Positions 16,943 through 24,907 of a DNA stretch of 64,000 bases are shown piece by piece. The DNA is taken from positions 1 to 64,000 of the forward strand of contig DAOUMD010000264.1 of NCBI GenBank assembly GCA_034412795.1, in the 5' to 3' direction. Made by a program: the position numbers and the translations under genes. Origin of the DNA: JAUVPY01 sp034412795. Its GTDB lineage: Bacteria; Chloroflexota; Anaerolineae; 4572-78; NAK82. Numbering within the stretch: position 1 is the first letter of the stretch; each line of letters opens with the position of its first letter. The notes under the pieces are model-generated. The model was given only the letters and a program-made list of their open reading frames with translations. It ran no database searches and was not told the origin of the DNA.

Positions 16943-18469
16943 TCAAAAAGAACAAGGGCTGAGTTGTGCGCCGCTCTGGATGTAACAGTCACGGTTGGGA
17001 AATAGATCCTTGACGGCCTGGACTTGTGGCCGGTTGTGATAGATGGCATAGACTATCTCCGAATCCAAGGTCGGGCTGTTGACGGAGAAGAAAACGGCGA
17101 AGTCGTACCAATGATCGACGTCGGTGACAAACACGACGGCGTCGGTAACACCTGCGTCCTGGACCACTTCCAGCGGTGCGGCAGTGATGCCTGACTTGCC
17201 CCGAAATGCGTTTAGATTGGGCGGCAGGAAAACCAGGGCGTTGTAGATAACCAGGCCGATTAAGACCAGGTAGATCGGTAGATTGGTAATTGGTAAGTTG
17301 GTGTCGGGAGCGGATTCGCCGTAGGGGAGGCGGGTGCGGAGGTAGAGACGGTTTAGGGCAGCGGCTGAGAGTTCGATACCTCGGGCGGTTAGCAGCAGGA
17401 GCATAGGCAGCCCGGCATAATAGTAGCGTGGGAATCCGGCGTCGCGGCCACCGTAGTACCAGTACGAGACGTGCAGCGACGCCAGGGAAAGAAAGCTGGC
17501 CAATAGCAAATAGTTCCACCGGTTGCGCGGCCGGAGGGTGAAGGGCAGAAGCAGAAAGAGAATGTTTAGGTGGCCCGGCCAGCCCAGGAAGCCGGTGGTC
17601 AGGTCGCGCAGGTTAACGCGTAGGTAGCGGAGACCAGTAGCAAATGTGTGTCCTTCGACGCCAAAGTAGGGGCCAAAGCCAGGTCGATCATAGGGCCAAA
17701 GTAGGGTGTATGGATTGCCAAGGGTCCCGGCCAGGCTATACCAGTAAGCCAGCAGCAGAAGGCCAAAAAGTATGACGATGGCCGCAATGATGATTCCCTG
17801 GTGTATCAGGTCCCGATCAACTCGCAGGCCCCACACCAAGAGGTAAAGAGCGAAAGGAAGACCTACCCCGATGGCGTCGAAGGGGCGGGTGATAAACAGG
17901 CAGCCCAAGGCCAGGCCGGTCACAATTGCGAATGGCCAGCGGTGGCTATCAGCCGGCTTCTCAATCAGACTGGCGTAGGCCCACAGGAACGCAGTGGTGA
18001 AGAACAATGATGTGGGATGAGAGAGCAGCATGCCCGACATGGCCAAAAAGACAGGTGTGGCCAGACCCAGCACTGCGACCAGCAATCCGGTGACAGGTGA
18101 ATAGATGACGCGTCCTGCGTAGGCCAAGACCCACAAAGTAAGTGACGCCAACAGCGCGTTGACGATCCAAGGCTCCCCGGCGAGTACGCCCAGGCTGAGT
18201 AGTAGGGGATAGCCGGGTGGGTACTTGGCGAAGCGTTGGCCCTGGAAATCGAGGACGAAAGGGGACCAGTACGAGGCGGGGTAGGGAGGGGTGGGCACCT
18301 TGAGCCGCCCCTGGGCAAAGACCTGGGCCTGGAAGAGGTAGGCGGCCTCATCCTCAACGTGGGGGATGCGTTCGAAGATGCCCTGAGAGATAAGGGCCGC
18401 CAGAAGAAAGGCTGCGGCACAAATCAGCAGAAGTGTTGCATACCACAGGTATGCTCGGCTCTTGTGCAT
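16943..18469 (-). CDS. GT39-family (ArnT/PMT-like) membrane glycosyltransferase
   Basis: A 508-aa polytopic membrane protein with about 10-12 hydrophobic helices. After the first helix comes a loop with the acidic pair HVEDEAAYLFQA, the position of the catalytic Asp/Glu in GT-C enzymes that use polyprenyl-phosphate sugars. It probably transfers sugars to envelope glycans or proteins on the outer face. A short repeat-encoded loop, NLPITNLPI (DNA 17276-17303), lies between two helices. Its start overlaps the stop of the P1 peptidase gene (TAATG). Confidence 0.85.
   Translation of the reverse strand: MHKSRAYLWYATLLLICAAAFLLAALISQGIFERIPHVEDEAAYLFQAQVFAQGRLKVPTPPYPASYWSPFVLDFQGQRFAKYPPGYPLLLSLGVLAGEPWIVNALLASLTLWVLAYAGRVIYSPVTGLLVAVLGLATPVFLAMSGMLLSHPTSLFFTTAFLWAYASLIEKPADSHRWPFAIVTGLALGCLFITRPFDAIGVGLPFALYLLVWGLRVDRDLIHQGIIIAAIVILFGLLLLAYWYSLAGTLGNPYTLLWPYDRPGFGPYFGVEGHTFATGLRYLRVNLRDLTTGFLGWPGHLNILFLLLPFTLRPRNRWNYLLLASFLSLASLHVSYWYYGGRDAGFPRYYYAGLPMLLLLTARGIELSAAALNRLYLRTRLPYGESAPDTNLPITNLPIYLVLIGLVIYNALVFLPPNLNAFRGKSGITAAPLEVVQDAGVTDAVVFVTDVDHWYDFAVFFSVNSPTLDSEIVYAIYHNRPQVQAVKDLFPNRDCYIQSGAQLSPCSF
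17276..17303. repeat. Short period-7/8 array inside the GT39 gene
   Basis: Plus-strand words GATTGGTAATTGGTAAGTTGG repeat a ~7-nt unit about three times in the coding region, producing the loop NLPITNLPI. It is placed in an inter-helix loop, like the longer arrays in the other two GT39 genes. Confidence 0.55.
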
Positions 18470-19437
18470 TAAGGCAAATCCCGTGCCGCCGGCACCCCCG
18501 CCAACGATGTTGCTTGTCGGACGGCGCGCAGGACTGCCTCGGCCAGGACTGAGGCCGCCACAGCGCCTACCGCGCTCACATCTACGGGAGTTTCCCGCCG
18601 CCCGGTGGCCAGGGCGAAGATGGTGTCTCCATCGAGCATGGTGTGAACGGGACGAATGACCTGGGCCAGGCCGTCGTGGGCCATCTGGGCCATCTTATTC
18701 GCACCCTCTTTGGTGAGCGTTGCGTCGCTGGCAACGACGGCCAGCGTTGTGTTGGTTGGAAAAGCGAGCATTGTCTGGCTCAGGTCACCGTGCAGCCGTT
18801 CCATCGTATTGACGAATCCCTGCCCTCCTGGATCACGCGGTCCGGCGATGACCTCTCCGGTCTTCGGGTCCACTATATCGCCAAACGCATTGACCGCCAC
18901 CAGTGCGCCGACCGTCACGTCGCCAGCGATACGGCGTGCTGCCGTGCCCAGGCCGCTCTTAGTGGCGAAAGGAGGTCCCAGCAACTTGCCAACAGTTGTG
19001 CCCGTCCCGGCACCAACGCACCCCTCATCGACCGGTCCATTATTCACAGACTGACAGGCAGCATAACCGGCATCCGGGCCGGGACGTACGTCCGGCTGGC
19101 CGATGGCCAGGTCAAATAATACGGCTGAGGCAACAAGAGGCACTACACCTACACCCACGTTAAAGCCGATGCCCCGTTCTTCCATCCAACGCATCACCCC
19201 GCCCGCTGCGTCCAGGCCATAGGCGCTGCCGCCGGTCAGCAGCACCGCGTGTGCTTGTTGCACTAAATTCATCGGGCGCATCAGGTCAGTCTCGCGGGTG
19301 CCGGGCGCGGAGCCACGCACGTCTACACCGCCAACCGCCCCCTGGCGACACAGGATCACCGTGCAACCGGTGGCTGCTTCCAAGTCAGTCCAGTGACCGA
19401 CTTCGATCCCCTCGACGTCGGTGATGGCATTGTGCAT
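18469..19437 (-). CDS. P1-family (DmpA/S58) aminopeptidase-like protein
   Basis: 322 aa of the N-terminal-nucleophile P1 peptidase family, which self-cleaves to expose a Ser/Thr nucleophile. The opening AITDVEGIEVGHW, LLTGGSAYGLDAAGGVMRW and GAGTGTTVGK are family signatures. The processing site is probably at TNTTLAVVASDA (Asn-Thr, about residue 233). Members are aminopeptidases or beta-aminopeptidases; the substrate here is unknown. It follows the DUF1638 gene after only 8 bp and overlaps the GT39 start by one base, so the three form one operon. Confidence 0.9.
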   Translation of the reverse strand: MHNAITDVEGIEVGHWTDLEAATGCTVILCRQGAVGGVDVRGSAPGTRETDLMRPMNLVQQAHAVLLTGGSAYGLDAAGGVMRWMEERGIGFNVGVGVVPLVASAVLFDLAIGQPDVRPGPDAGYAACQSVNNGPVDEGCVGAGTGTTVGKLLGPPFATKSGLGTAARRIAGDVTVGALVAVNAFGDIVDPKTGEVIAGPRDPGGQGFVNTMERLHGDLSQTMLAFPTNTTLAVVASDATLTKEGANKMAQMAHDGLAQVIRPVHTMLDGDTIFALATGRRETPVDVSAVGAVAASVLAEAVLRAVRQATSLAGVPAARDLP

Positions 19438-19445
19438 GGTTCACC

Positions 19446-20156
19446 TCACGAGTCTTGCATTCGAATGAACATCTTCTGTTCGACGGCGCCCCCTGGGGGT
19501 ATGACGACCAAGTCATCTCCGAGGCCGTCCGGTCTTTGGGGAGCCTCCAGCAAACGTCGAATCAACTCATCCGAGCCGATACGCTCCTCGTAGGTCATTC
19601 CCCAGCGTTGAGCGCAAAATTCAGCGACCTCTGTGGCCTGCGGACGGTACTCATCCAGGTCTGCCTGGTTATGGGCTACAAAGCAAAGACGTTTATACCG
19701 ACCATACATCACGTCGATGAGTGAATCGGCGTTCTTAACTCCGTATTGGTCCACGTACTGGCGATACTCTTTCAGCGGGTCGCTGCCGCTTTCCAGCCAA
19801 CCTTTAGTAAGATAGTAGGTGCCGGGTTCCTCGCGAAAAGCCTGAATGTAGGCCTGGTATGAGCCGAGCAGGATGGTAATGCAATCGTCGGCGCGGGGGA
19901 TGATCAGTGTGTGGCGTCCAGCCTTGAGTCCGTCCAAGCCGTTGCCGCACAGACCATAGCCGATCAGCACCAGGCTAGGCTCAGGCAGCGCGTCGAGCTG
20001 ATCTTGGAGGGTGGGTGCCATTTTCTCTGGCCGGATGTGGAGGCCGTAGTCCATATAAAGGGTTGGAATTTTACCATCATCGGCCAGGTGAGGCTGGATG
20101 AGGCTCTGCATCACTTGGCAAGCCAGGATAATAATCGGTTTTGGTTTATCGGTCAT
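19446..20156 (-). CDS. DUF1638 protein
   Basis: 236 aa, cytosolic. The pattern IIILACQVMQSLIQ near the start, LVLIGYGLCGNGLDGL and IPRADDCITILLGSYQ fits DUF1638, a family of uncharacterised proteins that I recall being found near corrinoid or methyltransferase genes in some genomes. A Cys in ACQ and one in LCGNG are positioned where a metal or cofactor might bind; this is inference. It is the first gene of the operon with the P1 peptidase and GT39. The upstream TTTTTACG words (20166-20200) are another simple repeat. Confidence 0.82.
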   Translation of the reverse strand: MTDKPKPIIILACQVMQSLIQPHLADDGKIPTLYMDYGLHIRPEKMAPTLQDQLDALPEPSLVLIGYGLCGNGLDGLKAGRHTLIIPRADDCITILLGSYQAYIQAFREEPGTYYLTKGWLESGSDPLKEYRQYVDQYGVKNADSLIDVMYGRYKRLCFVAHNQADLDEYRPQATEVAEFCAQRWGMTYEERIGSDELIRRLLEAPQRPDGLGDDLVVIPPGGAVEQKMFIRMQDS

Positions 20157-20324
20157 GTTTCCTTTTTTTACTAAATTTTTACGTAGTCTTTACGTCTTTT
20201 TTACCCCGAAGTAAGTGATGGTGTGGTAGAGTCACATCATCTGGTGTGGGAATGAGATAAGAAAGACCATACGCGACGCATCCAAGTTTTCGGAGACCGC
20301 GGATGAGTATTTCTTTAGGTTACG

Positions 20325-20420
20325 CTTAGGCCGCATCCAAGAATAACTTTGTGCATTTTGAAATATTTCACTCGGAATTTTGACCTGAAAATAGAAAGTT
20401 ATTTCTGGACGCTTCCTTAG
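20325..20420. repeat. Palindromic repeat family A, copy 3
   Basis: Nearly identical to the reverse complement of copy 2 (10174-10268), including the centre CATTTTGAAATATTTCACTC. The right end GGACGCTTCCTTAG lies 16 bp upstream of the small ORF at 20437. Confidence 0.85.
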
Positions 20421-20436
20421 CAAGTAAAGGAATGGA

Positions 20437-20580
20437 ATGGACATTCAGTTAGTAGCAGCTCTCATTGGTTTCGGTGCCTGGCTTATCCTCTTCATCTACG
20501 GCGCAGTATATAGCTGTCTTAACCCTGAGCTAGTTCACGTCAAGCCTCGCCCTCGTCCCCGTTTCCCCAAGGATCGCTAG
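20437..20580 (+). CDS. 47-aa single-pass membrane miniprotein
   Basis: ATG 20437 follows AAAGGA. The product has a hydrophobic helix (about residues 5-27, LVAALIGFGAWLILFIYG), then a Cys and a basic Pro/Arg-rich tail (VKPRPRPRFPKDR). The positive-inside rule places the tail in the cytosol. Its TAG stop lies in the left arm of a palindrome whose right arm holds the stop of the facing glycosyltransferase gene, which supports the ORF being real. No family is recognised. Length alone gives little statistical support. Confidence 0.5.
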   Translation: MDIQLVAALIGFGAWLILFIYGAVYSCLNPELVHVKPRPRPRFPKDR

Positions 20581-20626
20581 CACACTGTCAGATAGGATAT
20601 TGAAGAGTGCGGCTCGAGTGTGCTAG
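20577..20626. terminator. Bidirectional palindrome carrying both convergent stop codons
   Basis: CTAGCACACT (20577-20586) and AGTGTGCTAG (20617-20626) are perfect inverted repeats. The left one contains the TAG of the miniprotein (20578-20580); the right one contains the complementary stop of the glycosyltransferase (20623-20625). There is no T-run, so terminator function is likely but not certain. Confidence 0.6.
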
Positions 20627-21843
20627 GAGTGCTCGGCACGCGGCGTGTTGTCGTATAGGGCCTCTAACTTTGGTACCAGGGTATCCCAGCCGTAGGTAGC
20701 TTCCACGAATCGGCGAGCTGATCTGCCCAATTGGTTACGTTGTTCCGGGTCTTCCAGCAGGCGCAATACAGCCTGGGCGAAATCTCCGGGGGTGTCGGCT
20801 AACAGCAGTTCACGGCCATGCGTCACCGGGAATCCCTCGGCCCCTAGCGAGGTGGCCACAATTGCTGCGCCCATTGCCATAGCTTGAAGCAGTTTCAGTC
20901 GCGTGCCACCACCCACGCGCAGTGGGGCCACATAAACAGTGGCCCCGGCGATGTAGGGACGCACGTCGGGTACCCATCCGGTGATGGTGATGCCGGCCTC
21001 CTCGTGCAACGGTTCCAGTCTGGGGTGGGGGCGTTGACCGACGATGGCCATCCTCGACTCGGGGCGGCGACGCCGGATGAGAGGCCACACCTCGCGCCCC
21101 ATCCAGAGCATAGCGTCCACGTTCGGCCGAAAATCCATCTTACCGGTGAAAACCAGATCACAAGGCTCAACCGGCCCATTGTAGGCGGTGTATTCATCTA
21201 AGTCAACGCCATTGGGCACGACATTGATCGTCACGCCTGGTGCCACGGCCAGTATCGCATCTCGGTCGGCTTCAGACACAGCGACGACGTGATCGGCGCA
21301 GCGGCATACGTCGGCTTCGTAGCCTTTCAGGCGCATCCACTGTACGAAGGAATAAAAGGCCGCGGGCCAGCGCCGGGGGATGCGCAAGTCGGTAAGGCAG
21401 GCGCGCTTTTGCAGCACCCACTCGGCGTTGTGATCCTCGTATACGGTCAGCGGGCGCGACGGGGCAGCTTCGATGGTGGGCACGTAGGGAGCCAGCTCGA
21501 TACCCTCGATTTGAACTACATCGAAGGAGGTCTCAGCCAGCCGCATGGTCAGGCGGTCGCGAAAGGGGGGTGACCACAGTCGCCAGGACATATCGGGGCG
21601 GCGTGTGGTTAGCATTTGGCGCAGGCGGGTGGCATTGCTCCGCCGGGGAACAGGCAGCGTGTCAACCCATTCGCATGCCTCTATCAACGGGCCGGCATCG
21701 TCGAGGGACTGGTCTGATTCCAGAAAGGTCAGCAGGCAGACTTGGTGTCGTTTGGCCAATTGCGCGATGAGGTTGTAATTGCGCAGGCTGGTTCCCTGGT
21801 GGGGGGGATAGGGCAACTGGGGGGTTAGCAGCAGAAGTCGCAT
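20623..21843 (-). CDS. GT4-family glycosyltransferase (sugar transferase)
   Basis: 406 aa with GT-B fold. The N-terminal start LLLTPQLPYPPHQGTSLRNY is typical of the Stp1/WcfI-like exopolysaccharide transferases. The donor-binding C-terminal half shows GKMDFRPNVDAM, GWVPDVRPYI and VAPLRVGGGTRLKLLQAMAMG with the conserved Glu position read as AEGF. It probably adds a sugar to an exopolysaccharide or glycan at the membrane. It is 10 bp downstream of the second GT4 gene and co-transcribed with it. Confidence 0.92.
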   Translation of the reverse strand: MRLLLLTPQLPYPPHQGTSLRNYNLIAQLAKRHQVCLLTFLESDQSLDDAGPLIEACEWVDTLPVPRRSNATRLRQMLTTRRPDMSWRLWSPPFRDRLTMRLAETSFDVVQIEGIELAPYVPTIEAAPSRPLTVYEDHNAEWVLQKRACLTDLRIPRRWPAAFYSFVQWMRLKGYEADVCRCADHVVAVSEADRDAILAVAPGVTINVVPNGVDLDEYTAYNGPVEPCDLVFTGKMDFRPNVDAMLWMGREVWPLIRRRRPESRMAIVGQRPHPRLEPLHEEAGITITGWVPDVRPYIAGATVYVAPLRVGGGTRLKLLQAMAMGAAIVATSLGAEGFPVTHGRELLLADTPGDFAQAVLRLLEDPEQRNQLGRSARRFVEATYGWDTLVPKLEALYDNTPRAEHS

Positions 21844-21853
21844 TGTCTTTGCG

Positions 21854-22963
21854 TCATTCCACTACCCGACGGTATACTTTCAGGGTCTCTCGAGCGGCGC
21901 GTTCCCAGGAGAATAAGCTGGCGCGCTTTAGCCCCTTCGTGATCAAGCTGGTTCGGAGATCCTCATCGGTAAGTACTCGCCACATAGCTACCGTGAGACC
22001 GTCGATGTCGTGTGGATTAACGAGGATGGCTGCATCGCCCACCACTTCAGGTAGGGCTGATACATTAGATACAATCGTTGGCGTGCCGCAGGTCATGGCT
22101 TCCAGCGGCGGAAGGCCGAATCCCTCATAGAATGACGGATGGACTAGCAGCCGGGCTGCATTGTACAGGTAGACCAGATGCTCCGACGGTACCCGCCCCA
22201 AGAAACGAACGTGTTCTTCCAAGTTTAGGGTCTCGACCATGCTGTAAACTTCTTCGCTGAGCCAGCCTCGTGAGCCCGCCAAAACCAATCCCTCGGGGAC
22301 TTTGTAGTCGTCGAGCAGTTTGCGATAGGCCTGTAACAGGCCTGGAAGATTCTTGCGCGGCTCGATGGTGCTCACAAACAAGACAAAGTCTCGATCAAGG
22401 CCGTACATTTCAGACACGCGACGGCGGGCCTCATCCGCATCCACCTGCCGGTAGATCGGGTTGGCTGCTTCATGGATGACGGTGATTTTGCGTTCAGCGA
22501 CACCCAGCAGTTTGATTGTGTCTTGCCGAGTGCTTTCCGAAACGGCGATAATGTAATCGGTGTTGCGCACAGCTTGATCAATCTGGCCGTAGTAACGCGC
22601 TGCCTCTCTGGTCAGAAAGTGAGGGTAAAGCAAAAAAGCCAGGTCGTGAACGGTGATAACGGATTTGCAATTGCGCCGGAAAGGAGGGATAAAATCGGGA
22701 CTATGTAGAAGATCCAGGTGCAGATGTCCTATCTCAAATCTCAATGTGGTTTGCTCGGCCCAGTGGTGGCTGGGTGTCCACAGCGACGCTCGGCTGAAGT
22801 TGTGGCCGTCTACAATCTGTGTGTTGTCTTTCCGACTTTGAAGAAGCACGAACTCATCATGGTGGGTGTTCAGGCTGGTTAATGCTTCAGCCAGCCGCAT
22901 AATGTATTGCCCTATTCCAGCCCGGCTGTAGTATACCAGGCGTGCGTCAATACCAACGCGCAT
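21854..22963 (-). CDS. GT4-family glycosyltransferase
   Basis: A 369-aa mannosyltransferase-like GT4 enzyme. The N-terminus RVGIDARLVYYSRAGIGQY and the C-terminal FVSTIEPRKNLPGLL, GRVPSEHLVYLYNAARL and PSFYEGFGLPPLEAMTCGTP (E-x7-E type motif) are clear. I start it at the ATG at 22963, since the family begins with MRVGIDAR. The ORF extends 43 codons further (23092) but that extension has no family similarity and crosses G-rich intergenic sequence. It forms an operon with the GT4 gene downstream. Confidence 0.93.
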   Translation of the reverse strand: MRVGIDARLVYYSRAGIGQYIMRLAEALTSLNTHHDEFVLLQSRKDNTQIVDGHNFSRASLWTPSHHWAEQTTLRFEIGHLHLDLLHSPDFIPPFRRNCKSVITVHDLAFLLYPHFLTREAARYYGQIDQAVRNTDYIIAVSESTRQDTIKLLGVAERKITVIHEAANPIYRQVDADEARRRVSEMYGLDRDFVLFVSTIEPRKNLPGLLQAYRKLLDDYKVPEGLVLAGSRGWLSEEVYSMVETLNLEEHVRFLGRVPSEHLVYLYNAARLLVHPSFYEGFGLPPLEAMTCGTPTIVSNVSALPEVVGDAAILVNPHDIDGLTVAMWRVLTDEDLRTSLITKGLKRASLFSWERAARETLKVYRRVVE

Positions 22964-23197
22964 ATTTCGACCACACCTTTTCGGGGAGGGAAACAGGATA
23001 GGTGCTAGCTTGAGTTCAGATTGCAGAATAGCCCAGCGTGCCCCAAATACAAACCCCCCATCCACCCTGGCATGTCCCGGATTGGGGGGCAACGCTGACC
23101 CTTAGGCCATACGTAATAATACCACTGTTAAGGCGTATCGTCAAACATTTGTACCTGTTCTGAGCGCGCCTCGATTTAGAGCAGAGACGGCGTTAAT

Positions 23198-23226
23198 TTG
23201 ACTTAAGCGTGTAACTATGCTATAGT
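23198..23226 (+). promoter_or_regulatory. Promoter of the infC-rpmI-rplT operon
   Basis: TTGACT (23198-23203), exactly 17 nt, TATAGT (23221-23226). The predicted leader to infC is about 120 nt and contains CCAGC..GCTGG followed by AGTTTTT (about 23236-23263), a possible early terminator or attenuator. Confidence 0.8.
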
Positions 23227-23356
23227 TTGGTGTCGCCAGCCCTGGCTTGCGCTGGAGTTTTTCAAGGTGGCCAAGAAGCCGTTGGCTGTTAACTTTTTGT
23301 AGGCGTCGCCGGTGACTGCCTCAGCCTGCGACGGAGGTAAAGAAGGAGAAGAAGCA

Positions 23357-23872
23357 ATTAGCAGCAAGGACCAGCGTATCAATGAGGAAATTCGGGCGTC
23401 AGAAGTCCGCCTGATTGACGAAGATGGGGCTCAGCTTGGTGTCGTCCCCATTGTTGAAGCGCTTCAAATCGCCCGTACGCGGGATACCGACTTGGTAGAG
23501 GTAGCTCCCAACGCTCAGCCGCCTGTCTGCCGTTTGATGGACTACGGCAAGTTCCTCTACGAACGGTCTAAAAGAGAGCGCGAGGCTCGTAGGACTCAAA
23601 AGCAAACAGAAGTCAAGGAGATCCGTTTGCGCCCCAAGACCGGTGAGCACGACATCGCTTATAAAATCCGTGACGCGCGCCGGTTTCTTCAAAGGGGAGC
23701 TAAAGTCAAGGTTCGTATTCGTTTCCGGGGTCGAGAGATCACTCATCCTGAAGTTGCCAGGGATCTGCTCGACCGGATAGCTAAAGATCTGAGTGACGTT
23801 GCGGTGGTCGAGAAAGCAGGCGAAATGGAGGGCCGGACAATGTTGATGATTCTAGCGCCGTCCAAAGTGTGA
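23357..23872 (+). CDS. infC: Translation initiation factor IF-3, probable AUU start
   Basis: IF-3 binds the 30S subunit and proofreads initiation. Core signatures RINEEIRASEVRLIDEDG, PPVCRLMDYGKFLYE, EIRLRPKTGEHD and VKVRIRFRGREITHPE are present. I place the start at ATT 23357, giving 171 aa, because AAGGAG (23343-23348) is spaced 8 nt before it and the family normally begins a few residues before RIN. An AUU start is the classical autoregulatory device of infC in other bacteria. The alternative is GTG 23312 (186 aa), whose extra N-terminus is low in similarity and spans the ribosome site. Confidence 0.93.
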   Translation: MSSKDQRINEEIRASEVRLIDEDGAQLGVVPIVEALQIARTRDTDLVEVAPNAQPPVCRLMDYGKFLYERSKREREARRTQKQTEVKEIRLRPKTGEHDIAYKIRDARRFLQRGAKVKVRIRFRGREITHPEVARDLLDRIAKDLSDVAVVEKAGEMEGRTMLMILAPSKV

Positions 23873-23981
23873 ACTGCGACTGGCCTGTTTGCGGACTTTC
23901 TTATCCCAGACTGTCATTTGCTAATTGATGTTTATTGGATTACTTTGCATTCAGATGTAAAGCATAATCATGTAGATAATA

Positions 23982-24004
23982 CACCCCCCGAAGCAAGGGG
24001 GGTG
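23982..24004 (+). promoter_or_regulatory. Hairpin upstream of rpmI
   Basis: CACCCCCC and GGGGGGTG form an 8-bp stem with a 7-nt loop in the infC-rpmI spacer, 29 bp before the rpmI start. With no T-run it is more likely a translational control element or processing site than a terminator. L20 autoregulates this operon in several bacteria through leader structures. Confidence 0.55.
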
Positions 24005-24032
24005 AGTTCTGACTTCAGGAGTTGAGAGGATC

Positions 24033-24242
24033 ATGCCAAAGATCAAAACCCATAAGGCGACTGCCAAGCGTTTTCGTTACACGGCCAAGGGCAAGTTGAT
24101 GCGCACCAAGATTGGTAAGAGTCACCTGCGTCGCAAGAAGCCGCGCCGGGTAAAGGTGTTATTCGATCAGATGATCGAGGTGGAGAATCCCGGCAGCAAG
24201 AAGCGTGTAAAACGCTTAGCTCCTTATCTCGGCAAGAAGTGA
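24033..24242 (+). CDS. rpmI: Ribosomal protein bL35
   Basis: 69 aa, basic. The start MPKIKTHKATAKRFR and central SHLRRKKPRR are diagnostic of bL35. ATG follows AGGAG-like GTTGAGAGGATC. The TGA stop directly abuts a family A palindromic repeat, which separates it from rplT. Confidence 0.96.
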   Translation: MPKIKTHKATAKRFRYTAKGKLMRTKIGKSHLRRKKPRRVKVLFDQMIEVENPGSKKRVKRLAPYLGKK

Positions 24243-24337
24243 TAAGGCCGCGTCCAAAAATAACTTTGCACATTTTGACAGGTTTTACCCGGAATTTTCG
24301 CTCGAAAACAGGGAGTTATTCTTGGACGCTTCCTAAG
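24243..24337. repeat. Palindromic repeat family A, copy 4, inside the IF-3 operon
   Basis: Begins with TAAGG immediately after the rpmI TGA and ends at TCCTAAG 24337. It fills most of the 140-bp spacer between rpmI and rplT. Its long stem could attenuate transcription or stabilise the upstream mRNA. Confidence 0.85.
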
Positions 24338-24382
24338 TGACGACTAGCGCGTTGAGCTATTATTTGTATATGGAGATGTCTC

Positions 24383-24742
24383 GTGACTAGAGTGAAAGCG
24401 GGTCCTCGGACCCAGAGACGACACAAGAAGATAATTGCCCAGACCAAGGGGCAACGAGGGACAAAGCATAACCTCTTCAGGCGTGCCAATGAAGCGACGA
24501 TGAAATCGATGTGGTACGCCTACCGTGATCGGCGGACTCGAAAGCGCGATTTCCGCCGCTTGTGGATTACGCGCATCAACGCGGCCGCTCGCCAGAACGG
24601 CTTGAACTATAGCCAATTTATGTTTGGATTGAAAGAGGCTGGCATTGAGCTAGACCGTAAGATTCTTGCGGATATGGCCGTGCGCGATGCCGAAGGGTTT
24701 GCTAGCCTGGCTGAGACGGCTCGCTCTGCGATTGAGGCGTAA
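24383..24742 (+). CDS. rplT: Ribosomal protein bL20
   Basis: 119 aa, normal length. MTRVKAGPRTQRRHKKI, AYRDRRTRKRDFRRLWI and RINAAARQNGLNYSQF are diagnostic. Translation starts at GTG, 8 nt after GGAGATG. The protein binds 23S rRNA early in 50S assembly and is the known autorepressor of this operon in some bacteria. Confidence 0.96.
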   Translation: MTRVKAGPRTQRRHKKIIAQTKGQRGTKHNLFRRANEATMKSMWYAYRDRRTRKRDFRRLWITRINAAARQNGLNYSQFMFGLKEAGIELDRKILADMAVRDAEGFASLAETARSAIEA

Positions 24743-24743
24743 C

Positions 24744-24905
24744 GAGCAAATCAACAAATCTGCAAATCTGCAAAAAATTCTCCCTTTACCGTCGGATCTG
24801 CCCTCTATGCCTTACCATTAAAACGGGTAGGGCAGCTAGGTCCGTATCTTGAACAGAATGCTTGCAGATTTGCAGATTTGTTGATTCGCCAATTTGCCGA
24901 TTCGC
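24744..24905. repeat. Palindrome with period-8 arms (family C)
   Basis: Left: CAACAAATCTGCAAATCTGC; right: GCAGATTTGCAGATTTGTTG, separated by about 90 bp. The arms consist of CAAATCTG octamers. It lies between convergent rplT and the Lon-like protease. A longer relative with the same octamers is at 62230-62441. Confidence 0.75.
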
Positions 24906-24907
24906 TT

